From: DATENM01 sp045807725
GTDB taxonomy: Bacteria; Acidobacteriota; Blastocatellia; UBA7656
NCBI GenBank assembly: GCA_045807725.1
Contig: JBJMGV010000113.1
Location: 23,048 to 87,047, forward strand
Reading direction: 5' to 3'
DNA length: 64,000 nt
In this document: piece by piece, positions 7,822 to 15,329 of the stretch
Layout of the letters: every line of letters starts with the position of its first letter
Numbering within the stretch: the stretch's first letter is position 1
Notes under the pieces: model-generated
Databases searched by the model: none
What the model was told of the DNA's origin: nothing
The model's input: only the letters and a program-made list of their open reading frames with translations
Made by a program: the position numbers and the translations under genes

Positions 7822-9072
7822 ATGCGATTAAGCGTAAAGCTGGGCGCGTTGTGCGCTACTGCTGCGATTCTACCTCTCCTCGTTGCTCTGCTTGTCGTCC
7901 TGTCTCAACTCGCTTCACACGCGCGCCGTCAATCGAGTGAAAGCTTGCAGCGCGAAGCCAGAGCGGCGGCGGCCCTCACCGACAAGCGACTTGGCGAATT
8001 GCGCTCGGCGGCGCAGCGACTCGCCGATGACATCGCTAACCGCGCGCTGGTCAATGCCGAGAACGCTAAAGGCGGGCAGGCGGCGACGCCGCAGGCGCGC
8101 ATACAGGATATGCTGCCGCGCGCGCTGCAAGACTACGGTTTGGATTTCGCCATCGTTGCCGACACGCAAGGCCGTGTTATTGCCCGCCACAACGACCTGC
8201 CCGCGCCTGGCGAATCTTTAATTGCGGGTGACGAGCACAATACGGTTGCCGAGCGTGCGCTCACGAGCGGTCAGCCGCTTGCGGCGGCGGCGGTCGAGCG
8301 CGGCGCGCGCTTGCGGTCGCTCGGCCTCGATCTGCGCGCGCAGGTTAAATTGAGCAACGGCGCAACGCTTGATGACGCGTTAATGGTCGAAGCCGCCGCG
8401 CCCATTCAAGGCGGCGGGCGCGCCGTCGGTCTGGTGTTGGTTGGCCAGATGATTAACAACGACTGGAAGCCGCGACCGGGCGCGACTTCGCTGCAAACGC
8501 CGCTCGTGGCCGAGATTCGCCAGACGCTTTACCGCGATGCGCAGACGGACGGCGGCGCGCTCGTCGCTTTGCAGAATGTCGTCATCACGTCGAGCGTCGC
8601 AGGCAGTGGCGGCGGCGAGACGGCGTTGATCGGCGCGTCGTGCGACGTGAGGCAGTCCGAGGAAGTGATCGAGCAAAGTGATGAACATTACGCAATAGCG
8701 TGGCAGCCGATGAAGGCTGTGAGCGGCGAAGAGGTCGGTTATGTTGGCGTCGCGCGCAACGCACGGGCGCTAGCGGGAGCAACATCGATGGCGCGCGCGA
8801 CGCTGTTGGTGATTGCGGCGCTGGCTGTAATCGCAGCCGGCGCTGCCGGATTCTTTTATGGCCGCGCGCTCGGCTTGCGGCTCGACGGCTTGAACGACGC
8901 GGTGACGCGTTGGGGTGTCGGTGAACTGTCATCACCGGCCAAAGACCGCGAGCCGGTAATGTGGTGGGCCGCCCGCTTCACCGCGCGTGACGAGATCAGC
9001 CGGCTCGCCTCCAGCCTCGAACAGATGCGCGAAAGTTTTCGTCAGGCGATTGACCGCATACGCCGCCGATAA
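7822..9072 (+). CDS. Cache-HAMP membrane sensor lacking an output domain
   Basis: 416 residues. TM1 at about 7-31, a large periplasmic region (about 35-320) of double-Cache type with the segment FAIVADTQGRVIARH typical of such ligand-binding folds, TM2 at about 327-350 and a HAMP linker to about 412, where the protein ends. No kinase, cyclase, MCP or phosphatase domain follows. It may signal by pairing with a separate partner, or act as a truncated receptor. The ATG is preceded by a heptamer repeat tract and not by a ribosome-binding site. Flanking genes are not signalling genes, so its partner is unknown. Confidence 0.8.
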   Translation: MRLSVKLGALCATAAILPLLVALLVVLSQLASHARRQSSESLQREARAAAALTDKRLGELRSAAQRLADDIANRALVNAENAKGGQAATPQARIQDMLPRALQDYGLDFAIVADTQGRVIARHNDLPAPGESLIAGDEHNTVAERALTSGQPLAAAAVERGARLRSLGLDLRAQVKLSNGATLDDALMVEAAAPIQGGGRAVGLVLVGQMINNDWKPRPGATSLQTPLVAEIRQTLYRDAQTDGGALVALQNVVITSSVAGSGGGETALIGASCDVRQSEEVIEQSDEHYAIAWQPMKAVSGEEVGYVGVARNARALAGATSMARATLLVIAALAVIAAGAAGFFYGRALGLRLDGLNDAVTRWGVGELSSPAKDREPVMWWAARFTARDEISRLASSLEQMRESFRQAIDRIRRR

Positions 9073-9301
9073 AGAGAATTAGTTGCATCCGTGTTGACTA
9101 TCTTGCCGGCGTTCCGCAGAATGCAGAGTTGTGGGTGACGGATCGCGGCCTTCGCGCTCCCCATTCATCATGCCGTTGCTCGCAATCCAAGGCAGGTGGA
9201 CTCTTAAATCTTGACAGGGCGCTTGCTTGATTTTTTGCCTCGCCTTGCAAACAACTTCGGTCGCCGCTCGCGCGACCAACAAAACTGACGGAGGTTTCTT
9301 T

Positions 9302-9949
9302 ATGAGATCGAAACTGCTAACCCTGTTCATGGCTGTCGCTGTCGGGGTCGCGCTGGCCGCCGAGTCTTCTGTCGCAGCATTCGCCATTCAAGCGAACGCC
9401 AACAAGTCTGCCGCTTCGGCCAAGCCGAGGGCGAGGAAGCGCAACAGGCCGGCTTCTCATGCGATGGCGATGCCGACCGATACCCAGAGTTGTCTGAACC
9501 GGCTCGCCACGCTCGCGGCCAGAGAGCCGCTGCCGGCTTATGAAGGCGAGCCGAGCCGCATCATCAACGAGGGCTTACTGTGGACGAACGGCAAGTGCGT
9601 GGTTAGCGATCAGGCGCAGCGCCTCAGACTGGTCGCTCTGGCCAACCACTGGCGTATGAATGATGCGGCGGGCGTGCGCTCGTCGCTGCAAGAGATGGGC
9701 GCGACCGCTTCTGCGTCCGCTTCAACCGGAACATCGTCAGGCGGCGGGCGGCGCACGCGGCGGGGCAGACGCACGCCGGCCAGCGGCGCGGCGACGACCG
9801 ACACGCAGGCGACGCCGACCACACCCGACGCGCAGGCTACGCCAACGACCGACGAAACCAGTGGGGCGACCAACAGCAACACGCGCCGCCGTACGCCGCG
9901 CCGCCGTCCGGCTCGCCGCAACAGCAACACGGCGAACACCAACAGCTAG
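9302..9949 (+). CDS. Secreted protein with Arg/Thr-rich tail, unknown
   Basis: 215 residues, not recognised. ATG 9302 is chosen because GGAGG lies about 8 nt upstream and it begins a clear signal peptide (MRSKLLTLFMAVAVGVALAA). The mature part has a compact middle (about 60-140) with two Cys (TQSCLNR, NGKCVVSD) that could form a disulfide. The last 75 residues are low complexity: runs of Arg and Thr-Pro/Thr-Asp repeats (TTPDAQATPTTDE, RRRTPRRRPARR). The basic tail could bind nucleic acid, lipid A or cell wall, but this is a guess. A strong terminator follows. Confidence 0.7.
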   Translation: MRSKLLTLFMAVAVGVALAAESSVAAFAIQANANKSAASAKPRARKRNRPASHAMAMPTDTQSCLNRLATLAAREPLPAYEGEPSRIINEGLLWTNGKCVVSDQAQRLRLVALANHWRMNDAAGVRSSLQEMGATASASASTGTSSGGGRRTRRGRRTPASGAATTDTQATPTTPDAQATPTTDETSGATNSNTRRRTPRRRPARRNSNTANTNS

Positions 9950-9975
9950 ACGCGCCACCTCTCAATCGTTCATCG

Positions 9976-10010
9976 AGCGGGACACGGTTAATGTGTCCCG
10001 CTTTGTTTTT
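9976..10010 (+). terminator. Intrinsic terminator
   Basis: Stem 9976-9985 (AGCGGGACAC) pairs perfectly with 9993-10002 (GTGTCCCGCT), 7-nt loop, followed by TTGTTTTT. Confidence 0.9.
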
Positions 10011-10039
10011 GTGCTGGCCTCAAGTCAGCCTGGCCTTGC

Positions 10040-10069
10040 TTGACACCGCGCGCGGCGCTCGGATAGGTT
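10040..10069 (+). promoter_or_regulatory. Putative sigma70-type promoter
   Basis: TTGACA at 10040-10045 and TAGGTT at 10064-10069 with an 18-bp spacer. A perfect TATAAT also occurs at 10086-10091 but is only 3 bp before the ATG, so it would make a leaderless or shorter message. Confidence 0.45.
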
Positions 10070-10094
10070 AGTTGTGACCCCACTGTATAATCCG

Positions 10095-11156
10095 ATGCGA
10101 ATCATAAATACCTTGACGAAGAGACACCTCCTGGCGGGCAGCGCGCTCGTGTTGTCGTCGTTGCTGCTGGCCGGCTGCGGCTTGATCTCCGGCGACACGA
10201 AGATTGACGAAGGCGTCGTCATCGCGCCCAAGCTCAAGATTCGTTCGACCACCGCGCCCGCCGCGCTCGATCTGGCTGAAGTCAAACGCGGCGACCGGCT
10301 GGACATCATCGAACAGGCGCAATTCAAAACACCGACGCGCACGGTCGAATGGTACAAGGTCCGCACGAAAGATAAGTCGGCGGTCGAAGGCTGGGTCGAG
10401 ACGCGTTACGTCATCAACAAGTCCGTTGTTGATAAGATCAATACGCTGTTTGAGAAGTCACAGTCGCTGCCGTCGCAGGGCACAGGTCATCTGAAAGTGC
10501 AGACGCGCTTGCGCCAGGAAGCCGACGGCGATGTGGTGACTTACTTGAATCGCGGTACGCCCGTCGAGATCGTCGGCAAAGCGCGCACGACTTATAAGCC
10601 CGAAAAGCAGGCCGACGATGACAACGCCGACGACACCGACGAAGACACCGAAACGCGCACGGTGCTCTGGTATCAGATACGGCTGCCCGAATCCGAAGTG
10701 CTGCGCGCCGGCTGGGTCGGCGCACAACAGGTGCAGCTCGACGTGCCCGACGAGATTCTTCACCTCGAAGGCGAAGGCCGCCGCTTTACGGGCTGGGTCG
10801 TGCTCGATCAGACGAAAGACAAGAAGGGCGCGCTGCATAACAACTACGTCGGCTTGATGAAGAGCTTGAGCACGGAAGGGCCGATTGATTTCACGCGCGT
10901 CTGGGTTTTGTCCTATTCGGCGGATTCGGGCCGCTACAACGGCGCGTTCATCAAGGATGGCTATCGCGGCGTGCTGCCGGTGACGCTTGGCATCAATGGC
11001 GGGCGCAAAGGCTTCACGATCCGCACGCTCGACGAAGCGGGCAAGCCTGTGCCGATTGAATTTGAAACGAGCCGCGACAGCAGCGGGCGGTTAATTGTAA
11101 GGCAGCTTACAACAGAGCCGGCGGCGCGCAAAGGCGGCAGGCTGCGCGGGCGATAA
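10095..11156 (+). CDS. Lipoprotein with SH3-like domains
   Basis: 353 residues from ATG 10095; a GTG seven codons earlier is also possible. The N-terminus is a lipoprotein signal with lipobox LLAGC and Cys 28. Two SH3b-like modules follow: about 45-105 (TKIDEGVVIAPKLKIRS ... VEGWVETRYV) and about 130-220 (LKVQTRLRQEADGD ... RAGWVGAQQV), joined by a short linker; an acidic patch (ADDDNADDTDED) interrupts the second. The C-terminal third is an unrecognised beta-rich domain. SH3b domains often bind peptidoglycan or peptides, so a periplasmic, membrane-anchored envelope role is likely. It is monocistronic between two terminators. Confidence 0.78.
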   Translation: MRIINTLTKRHLLAGSALVLSSLLLAGCGLISGDTKIDEGVVIAPKLKIRSTTAPAALDLAEVKRGDRLDIIEQAQFKTPTRTVEWYKVRTKDKSAVEGWVETRYVINKSVVDKINTLFEKSQSLPSQGTGHLKVQTRLRQEADGDVVTYLNRGTPVEIVGKARTTYKPEKQADDDNADDTDEDTETRTVLWYQIRLPESEVLRAGWVGAQQVQLDVPDEILHLEGEGRRFTGWVVLDQTKDKKGALHNNYVGLMKSLSTEGPIDFTRVWVLSYSADSGRYNGAFIKDGYRGVLPVTLGINGGRKGFTIRTLDEAGKPVPIEFETSRDSSGRLIVRQLTTEPAARKGGRLRGR

Positions 11157-11163
11157 TTAATCA

Positions 11164-11220
11164 GACAAACAAAAAGCGCGGCGCGTGAAGACGAATCACG
11201 CGCCGCGCTTTTTGTTTGTC
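11164..11220. terminator. Bidirectional terminator between convergent genes
   Basis: A perfect 25-bp inverted repeat (arms 11164-11188 and 11196-11220, 7-nt loop). GC-rich core AGCGCGGCGCGTGA is flanked by A-run and T-run, so it can end transcription from both sides. Confidence 0.95.
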
Positions 11221-11239
11221 TACTTGAATCAGCGAGGGA

Positions 11240-11863
11240 CTATTCCGCTTCGACGTTGACCGAAGCGATGCCGAACGCCTCGCGCGCTTCGTCAGGCTGC
11301 AACACAGGGTGATAGGTCTTGCCGTAAGCGGCGGTGATGTTCTTGACGTAGTTCTTGGTCTCGGTGATCTCAGGCACTTGATTGCCGCACTTCTCGACCG
11401 TGCGCTCGCCGGCGTTATAGCCCGCCAGCGCCAGCCGCACGTCGCCATCGAAATGCTTCAACAGCCAGCGCAGGTAAGCGACGCCGCCCAGGATGTTCTC
11501 GTGCGGGTCTTTGATGTTGACGTGGAAACGCTCGGCGGTCGCAGGGATCAATTGCATCAAGCCCTGCGCGTTCTTCGGCGATAGCGCCTGCTTCTTGAAG
11601 CGCGACTCCTGACGCATCACGTAATAGATCAGCTTCGGATCGACGCCGTACTTCGCGCCCGCCTCGACAATCTTCTGATCGAGTTCCGTGTAACCTGTCG
11701 TCAGCCCGTCCGGGATAATCGTGGTGGCCTGTTCGCTCTGCGCCTCAACGACGCCGACCGGCGCGTTGGCATGGCTTTGCAGCGCGGCGGCGACCGTAAC
11801 AATGATGGCCAATATGGTGAGTTTGAAAAGAACCTGCTTCACAACATTCAACGACAACGTCAT
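11240..11863 (-). CDS. Lytic transglycosylase, SLT domain
   Basis: 207 residues with an N-terminal membrane helix or signal peptide (about 8-28). The SLT catalytic domain (about 60-190) shows catalytic E86 in YVMRQESRFK, the motif NAQGLMQLIPATA, and AGYNAGERTV. The enzyme cleaves the glycan strands of peptidoglycan to form 1,6-anhydro-muramyl ends in the periplasm. Its length is typical of short SLT enzymes. It is convergent with the SH3 lipoprotein gene and shares its terminator. The 275-bp gap upstream, to pgsA, holds no gene. Confidence 0.92.
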   Translation of the reverse strand: MTLSLNVVKQVLFKLTILAIIVTVAAALQSHANAPVGVVEAQSEQATTIIPDGLTTGYTELDQKIVEAGAKYGVDPKLIYYVMRQESRFKKQALSPKNAQGLMQLIPATAERFHVNIKDPHENILGGVAYLRWLLKHFDGDVRLALAGYNAGERTVEKCGNQVPEITETKNYVKNITAAYGKTYHPVLQPDEAREAFGIASVNVEAE

Positions 11864-12097
11864 TAATCCCCTTTGATCCCCTGTATAGTCTTTGCGAACC
11901 TGATAGCCTTGACTCAGATGCTTGCCATCACAACTGTGTCAGAGATACAAGCATAGAGGCTGCCCTTGACGGCTACAATATGCCCGCCAGCATTACAATT
12001 TTTTCGCAAGATGTCCTCAACCTTTTCGCAAGAAAGACTCGCCGCAATCGCCAAAAGGGCTGGAAACAGGCGATTTTTTGGCTTTTGGCCGGGCCGG

Positions 12098-12127
12098 TTG
12101 CGTTGCATTGTCGGCGGCTCTTATAAT
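12098..12127 (+). promoter_or_regulatory. Putative pgsA promoter
   Basis: TTGCGT at 12098-12103 and TATAAT at 12122-12127, 18-bp spacer. The expected start of transcription is only about 5 bp before the pgsA ATG, so the mRNA would be nearly leaderless. Confidence 0.5.
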
Positions 12128-12138
12128 CGCTTGCGCGC

Positions 12139-12783
12139 ATGCCGACGACACCGATTCAATCCAGTGAACCGCTATTGCCAACCGCTCCGCAAGCAAGGCT
12201 GTGGACGTTGGCGAATATGCTAACGATGCTGCGCGTCGCGCTGCTCGTGCCGTTTCTTTATTGGATCAAGGTCGGCAGCTTCGGCCTGGCAGTGATTGTA
12301 TTTTTCATCGCCGGCATAACCGATTTCTTCGATGGGTTCGTGGCGCGGCGCTTCAATCAGCAAACCGCCTTCGGGCGTTTCCTCGACCCGGCGGCGGACA
12401 AGCTGTTGACGACGGCTTCATACATCGTGATGGCGTTGCCGCGCGCGGGATTCGAGCCGCTGCCGCTCTGGATGACCGTCTCCGTCGTCGGACGTGATGT
12501 GCTGATCCTGCTCGGCTCATTAGTAATTTATTTGACGATTCGCTACAAGTCGTTCAAGCCGACGACGCTCGGCAAGCTGAACACGTTTCTCGAAATCGGC
12601 TTGATCTTCTGGTTCATCATGTTTCAGCTTGAGGCGATGAAGCCGCTGAAGATTCTGCTGCCCTTGATGTATGGGATTGTCATCACCTCGGTCATCGCTT
12701 CGGGCATCGAGTACGTCTGGATGGGCGCGCGCATCGTGCGCACGTCGCGCCAGCCTGTGGCAAGCGAAGCGGCCAATCAATGA
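12139..12783 (+). CDS. pgsA: CDP-diacylglycerol--glycerol-3-phosphate 3-phosphatidyltransferase
   Basis: 214 residues, the family's usual length. The CDP-alcohol phosphatidyltransferase signature is complete: D62-x2-D65-G-x2-A-R...G79...D83...D87 (DFFDGFVAR, then FGRFLDPAAD). There are several membrane helices. It makes phosphatidylglycerol phosphate from CDP-diacylglycerol and glycerol 3-phosphate in the inner membrane, the committed step to phosphatidylglycerol and cardiolipin. PgsA is preferred over other family members by the N-terminal LANMLTMLRV motif and overall size; phosphatidylinositol-type synthases are the alternative. Confidence 0.92.
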   Translation: MPTTPIQSSEPLLPTAPQARLWTLANMLTMLRVALLVPFLYWIKVGSFGLAVIVFFIAGITDFFDGFVARRFNQQTAFGRFLDPAADKLLTTASYIVMALPRAGFEPLPLWMTVSVVGRDVLILLGSLVIYLTIRYKSFKPTTLGKLNTFLEIGLIFWFIMFQLEAMKPLKILLPLMYGIVITSVIASGIEYVWMGARIVRTSRQPVASEAANQ

Positions 12784-12831
12784 GGTGAAGTCGATGAAGC
12801 TGTACCGCACCGCCACCGCGCTCAACGTTCA

Positions 12832-14622
12832 ATGATGCATCAGCGCCTCGCAATCAAATCATTCATCCTGACGCTCGTCGTGGCGGCTCTCGTCGCCGTG
12901 ACCGTGTTCGCTCTGCGTCCCGCCTACACCGGCACGCGCGCCGGCCACGCCGACGAAGGCTACATCGCATCGAAGACCTGCCGGGCCTGTCACGCCGAGC
13001 ATTACAATTCATGGGCGCGCACCTATCACAGTCGTATGACGCAGGAAGCGCGCGTCGAATCGGTGCAAGGCGATTTCGAGCGCAACAACACGTTCGATTA
13101 TCTTGGCGTTCACGCGCGAATGGAAAAGCGTGACGGCAAGTTCTCGATGACCCTTGCCTTCGCCGATGGCCGCACGCAGGTCTACCCGATTGAGCGCACT
13201 GTTGGCTCGCGTCGCATCGAGCAGTACGTGACCCGGCAGAACGGCCAGTACATACGCCTGCCGCTCGCTTACGATTTAGTGAATCGTCGCTGGATGAGCC
13301 TGAACGGTTCGTTTTTTTACCCGGACAGCGACAACTTCTTCCAGCACCAGTCGGCGTGGGATGCCAACTGCGTCTTCTGTCACAACGTCAAAGCGCAGCC
13401 GAATATGGATGGCAATCGGCGCTTCAATACTGAAGTGGCCGAACTTGGCATCGCCTGTGGCGCGTGTCACGGCGCGGCGGCGGCGCACGCTGAAGAAGCG
13501 GCTTCGCCAGTGACGCGCACGCTGTGGCAATGGTCGGGCAGCGCAGAGAAACAGATCGTCCAGCCGATGAAGCTAACGCCTGAACGCTCGCTGATGGTCT
13601 GCGGCCACTGTCACGGCCAGCGCGTTCCCGAACCCTTTAGCCGCATACAAGAGGTGATGAGTAAGGGCGACCCGTTCAACGCCGGCGAAGACCTGTCGCG
13701 TTACTACCGCCCGGTGACGCGCGAAACCGTGATCGAACGCAAAGACAAAGACGGTCACGATAATCCGTATTCATTCGCCAGCCGTTTCTGGGCGAACGGC
13801 TCGCCGCGCCTGACCGCTTACGAGTATCAAGGCATCCTGCGCTCGAAGTGCTTCACCGCCGGCGATGCGGCGAATCGCATCAACTGCCTGACTTGCCACA
13901 CGATGCACGGCGGCGACCCGAAGGGGATGATTACCGAAGAGAACCGCACGAATAAGCCGTGCCTCGCGTGCCATCAGCCGTACGCCGCGCCCGAAGCCTT
14001 AGCCAAACACACCGGCCACAAGAGCGACTCGTCGGGTAGCGAATGTTACACTTGCCATATGCCACGCGCTGTCTACGGCGTGATGACCTTTCACCCGTCA
14101 CACGATATCAGTGTGCCACGGCCCGAACTGACGGCGACCCAAAGCGTGCCGAACGCCTGTAATCTCTGCCACCTGGATAAGTCGGTCAACTGGGCCATTC
14201 GTGAATCGAAACGACTGTGGCCGGACCGCTATCGCGCCATCGAGCCGAGCGCCGACGCGCAGTTTGAAATGGCCGAAGGCCCCCGCATGCTGTTTGCCGG
14301 CGATGCGCTTTCACGGGCGCTCGCCGCCGAAGCGATGGGCGGCGAAGGGATGATGAAACCCGACGCGCAGTGGGCCGCGCCTTATCTCGTCGAAGCCTTC
14401 ACGGATAACTACCCCATCGTGCGCTTCTTCGCGGCCAACGGTCTTGCGGCTGGTCCTTGGAAATTGCCGAAGCCCGATTACCTGGCGGCCATTGGAGTTC
14501 GTCAGGCGGCGCTTGAGCGTTGGCGCGGCCTCTTCGATACGTCCGCAGCCGAGCGCGTCGCGCAGTCTGCCGCCGAGTTGCGCGCCCGCCGCAAAGAGGT
14601 TGATGTGGAAGTCGGCGAGTAA
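12832..14622 (+). CDS. Octahaem cytochrome c
   Basis: 596 residues. A signal anchor (about 8-28) is followed by eight CxxCH haem c sites: CRACH, CVFCH, CGACH, CGHCH, CLTCH, CLACH, CYTCH and CNLCH. The C-terminal 150 residues lack haem sites and are helical, like HEAT-type repeats (PYLVEAFTDNYPIVRFFAANG). It belongs to the broad cytochrome c554/multihaem family used in periplasmic electron transfer. The donor and acceptor are not evident; no quinone oxidase or iron-reduction porin is adjacent. The following small membrane protein may be coupled. Two tandem ATG codons at 12832 have no obvious ribosome site. Confidence 0.88.
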   Translation: MMHQRLAIKSFILTLVVAALVAVTVFALRPAYTGTRAGHADEGYIASKTCRACHAEHYNSWARTYHSRMTQEARVESVQGDFERNNTFDYLGVHARMEKRDGKFSMTLAFADGRTQVYPIERTVGSRRIEQYVTRQNGQYIRLPLAYDLVNRRWMSLNGSFFYPDSDNFFQHQSAWDANCVFCHNVKAQPNMDGNRRFNTEVAELGIACGACHGAAAAHAEEAASPVTRTLWQWSGSAEKQIVQPMKLTPERSLMVCGHCHGQRVPEPFSRIQEVMSKGDPFNAGEDLSRYYRPVTRETVIERKDKDGHDNPYSFASRFWANGSPRLTAYEYQGILRSKCFTAGDAANRINCLTCHTMHGGDPKGMITEENRTNKPCLACHQPYAAPEALAKHTGHKSDSSGSECYTCHMPRAVYGVMTFHPSHDISVPRPELTATQSVPNACNLCHLDKSVNWAIRESKRLWPDRYRAIEPSADAQFEMAEGPRMLFAGDALSRALAAEAMGGEGMMKPDAQWAAPYLVEAFTDNYPIVRFFAANGLAAGPWKLPKPDYLAAIGVRQAALERWRGLFDTSAAERVAQSAAELRARRKEVDVEVGE

Positions 14623-14689
14623 CGATGTGGTCAGCGCAGACAGCGAACGGTGGCCAGCAATCGTCAACTCTTCTTTGCAGAAAACCAGA

Positions 14690-15151
14690 ATGAGCAAACC
14701 GAAAACGAATCCTGCGCCCGCGAAAACAACTGCGCCGCTGAGTCTCGCCGACCGCCTGCTCCGCCAGGGCTGGGCGAGCGTCGCCGTGTGGATGAGCTTG
14801 GGGCTGCTGCTTGAAGGATTGCTCGGCTATAAGATTCCCGCTTACCTGAACGACCCGCAGCGGCGCGAGCTGTTCCGCCTCGCCCACACGCACGGCACGC
14901 TGCTCGGCATCCTGCTGGTCGTCGCGGCGCTCGTCATTGCGCGCGGCGTAACCGTCCCGGCCATCGCCGTGACCGCCTTGCGCGTCGGCGCGGTATTGAT
15001 GCCTGTTGGATTCTTTATTGCCGGCATCTGGCATACGGAAAGCGATCCGGGCCTTGCTGTGTGGCTAGTGCCGCCCGGCGCGCTGCTGGTCATCTACGCG
15101 GCGGTCGCTTTCACGCTCGCTCACTTCAAACGCCCTCCAACCGATGACTAA
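14690..15151 (+). CDS. Four-helix membrane protein, unknown
   Basis: 153 residues from ATG 14690. The N-terminus is Lys/Pro-rich (MSKPKTNPAPAKTT). About four membrane helices follow: VAVWMSLGLLLEGLLG, GTLLGILLVVAALVIA, GAVLMPVGFFIAGIWH and LLVIYAAVAFTLAHF. His residues inside or near helices (FRLAHTHGTLL, IWHTES) could ligate haem or metal. It starts 68 bp after the octahaem cytochrome gene on the same strand, so it may be a membrane partner for electron transfer; this is inference from position and the His residues only. Confidence 0.72.
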   Translation: MSKPKTNPAPAKTTAPLSLADRLLRQGWASVAVWMSLGLLLEGLLGYKIPAYLNDPQRRELFRLAHTHGTLLGILLVVAALVIARGVTVPAIAVTALRVGAVLMPVGFFIAGIWHTESDPGLAVWLVPPGALLVIYAAVAFTLAHFKRPPTDD

Positions 15152-15266
15152 AGCCCTTCTCTCTCTCCGCCAACTCCTCTTCTTACCTATTTTGTAGCAA
15201 GCCCGGCTTGTTTGGGCGGCTGTAGAGGCTCGCGCTTATAAATTTGACTGTTTGCATAACAATAAA

Positions 15267-15287
15267 CTTGACAGTGGCACACTCAGA
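15267..15287. promoter_or_regulatory. HAIR-like site (candidate HspR operator)
   Basis: CTTGACA-N7-ACTCAGA, against the HspR consensus CTTGAGT-N7-ACTCAAG: five of seven positions match in each half with correct spacing. It covers the -35 box of the dnaK promoter, a position where binding would repress. An HspR homologue is the last gene of the same operon. A second partial dyad, ACTCA at 15281-15285 and TGAGT at 15296-15300, surrounds the -10. Confidence 0.55.
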
Positions 15288-15296
15288 TATTAATAT
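15268..15296 (+). promoter_or_regulatory. dnaK operon promoter
   Basis: TTGACA at 15268-15273 and TAATAT at 15291-15296, 17-bp spacer: a near-consensus housekeeping promoter about 35 bp before the dnaK ribosome site. Confidence 0.8.
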
Positions 15297-15329
15297 GAGT
15301 TTGACCTTAAAATCTGGAGGCGTAAAGAA

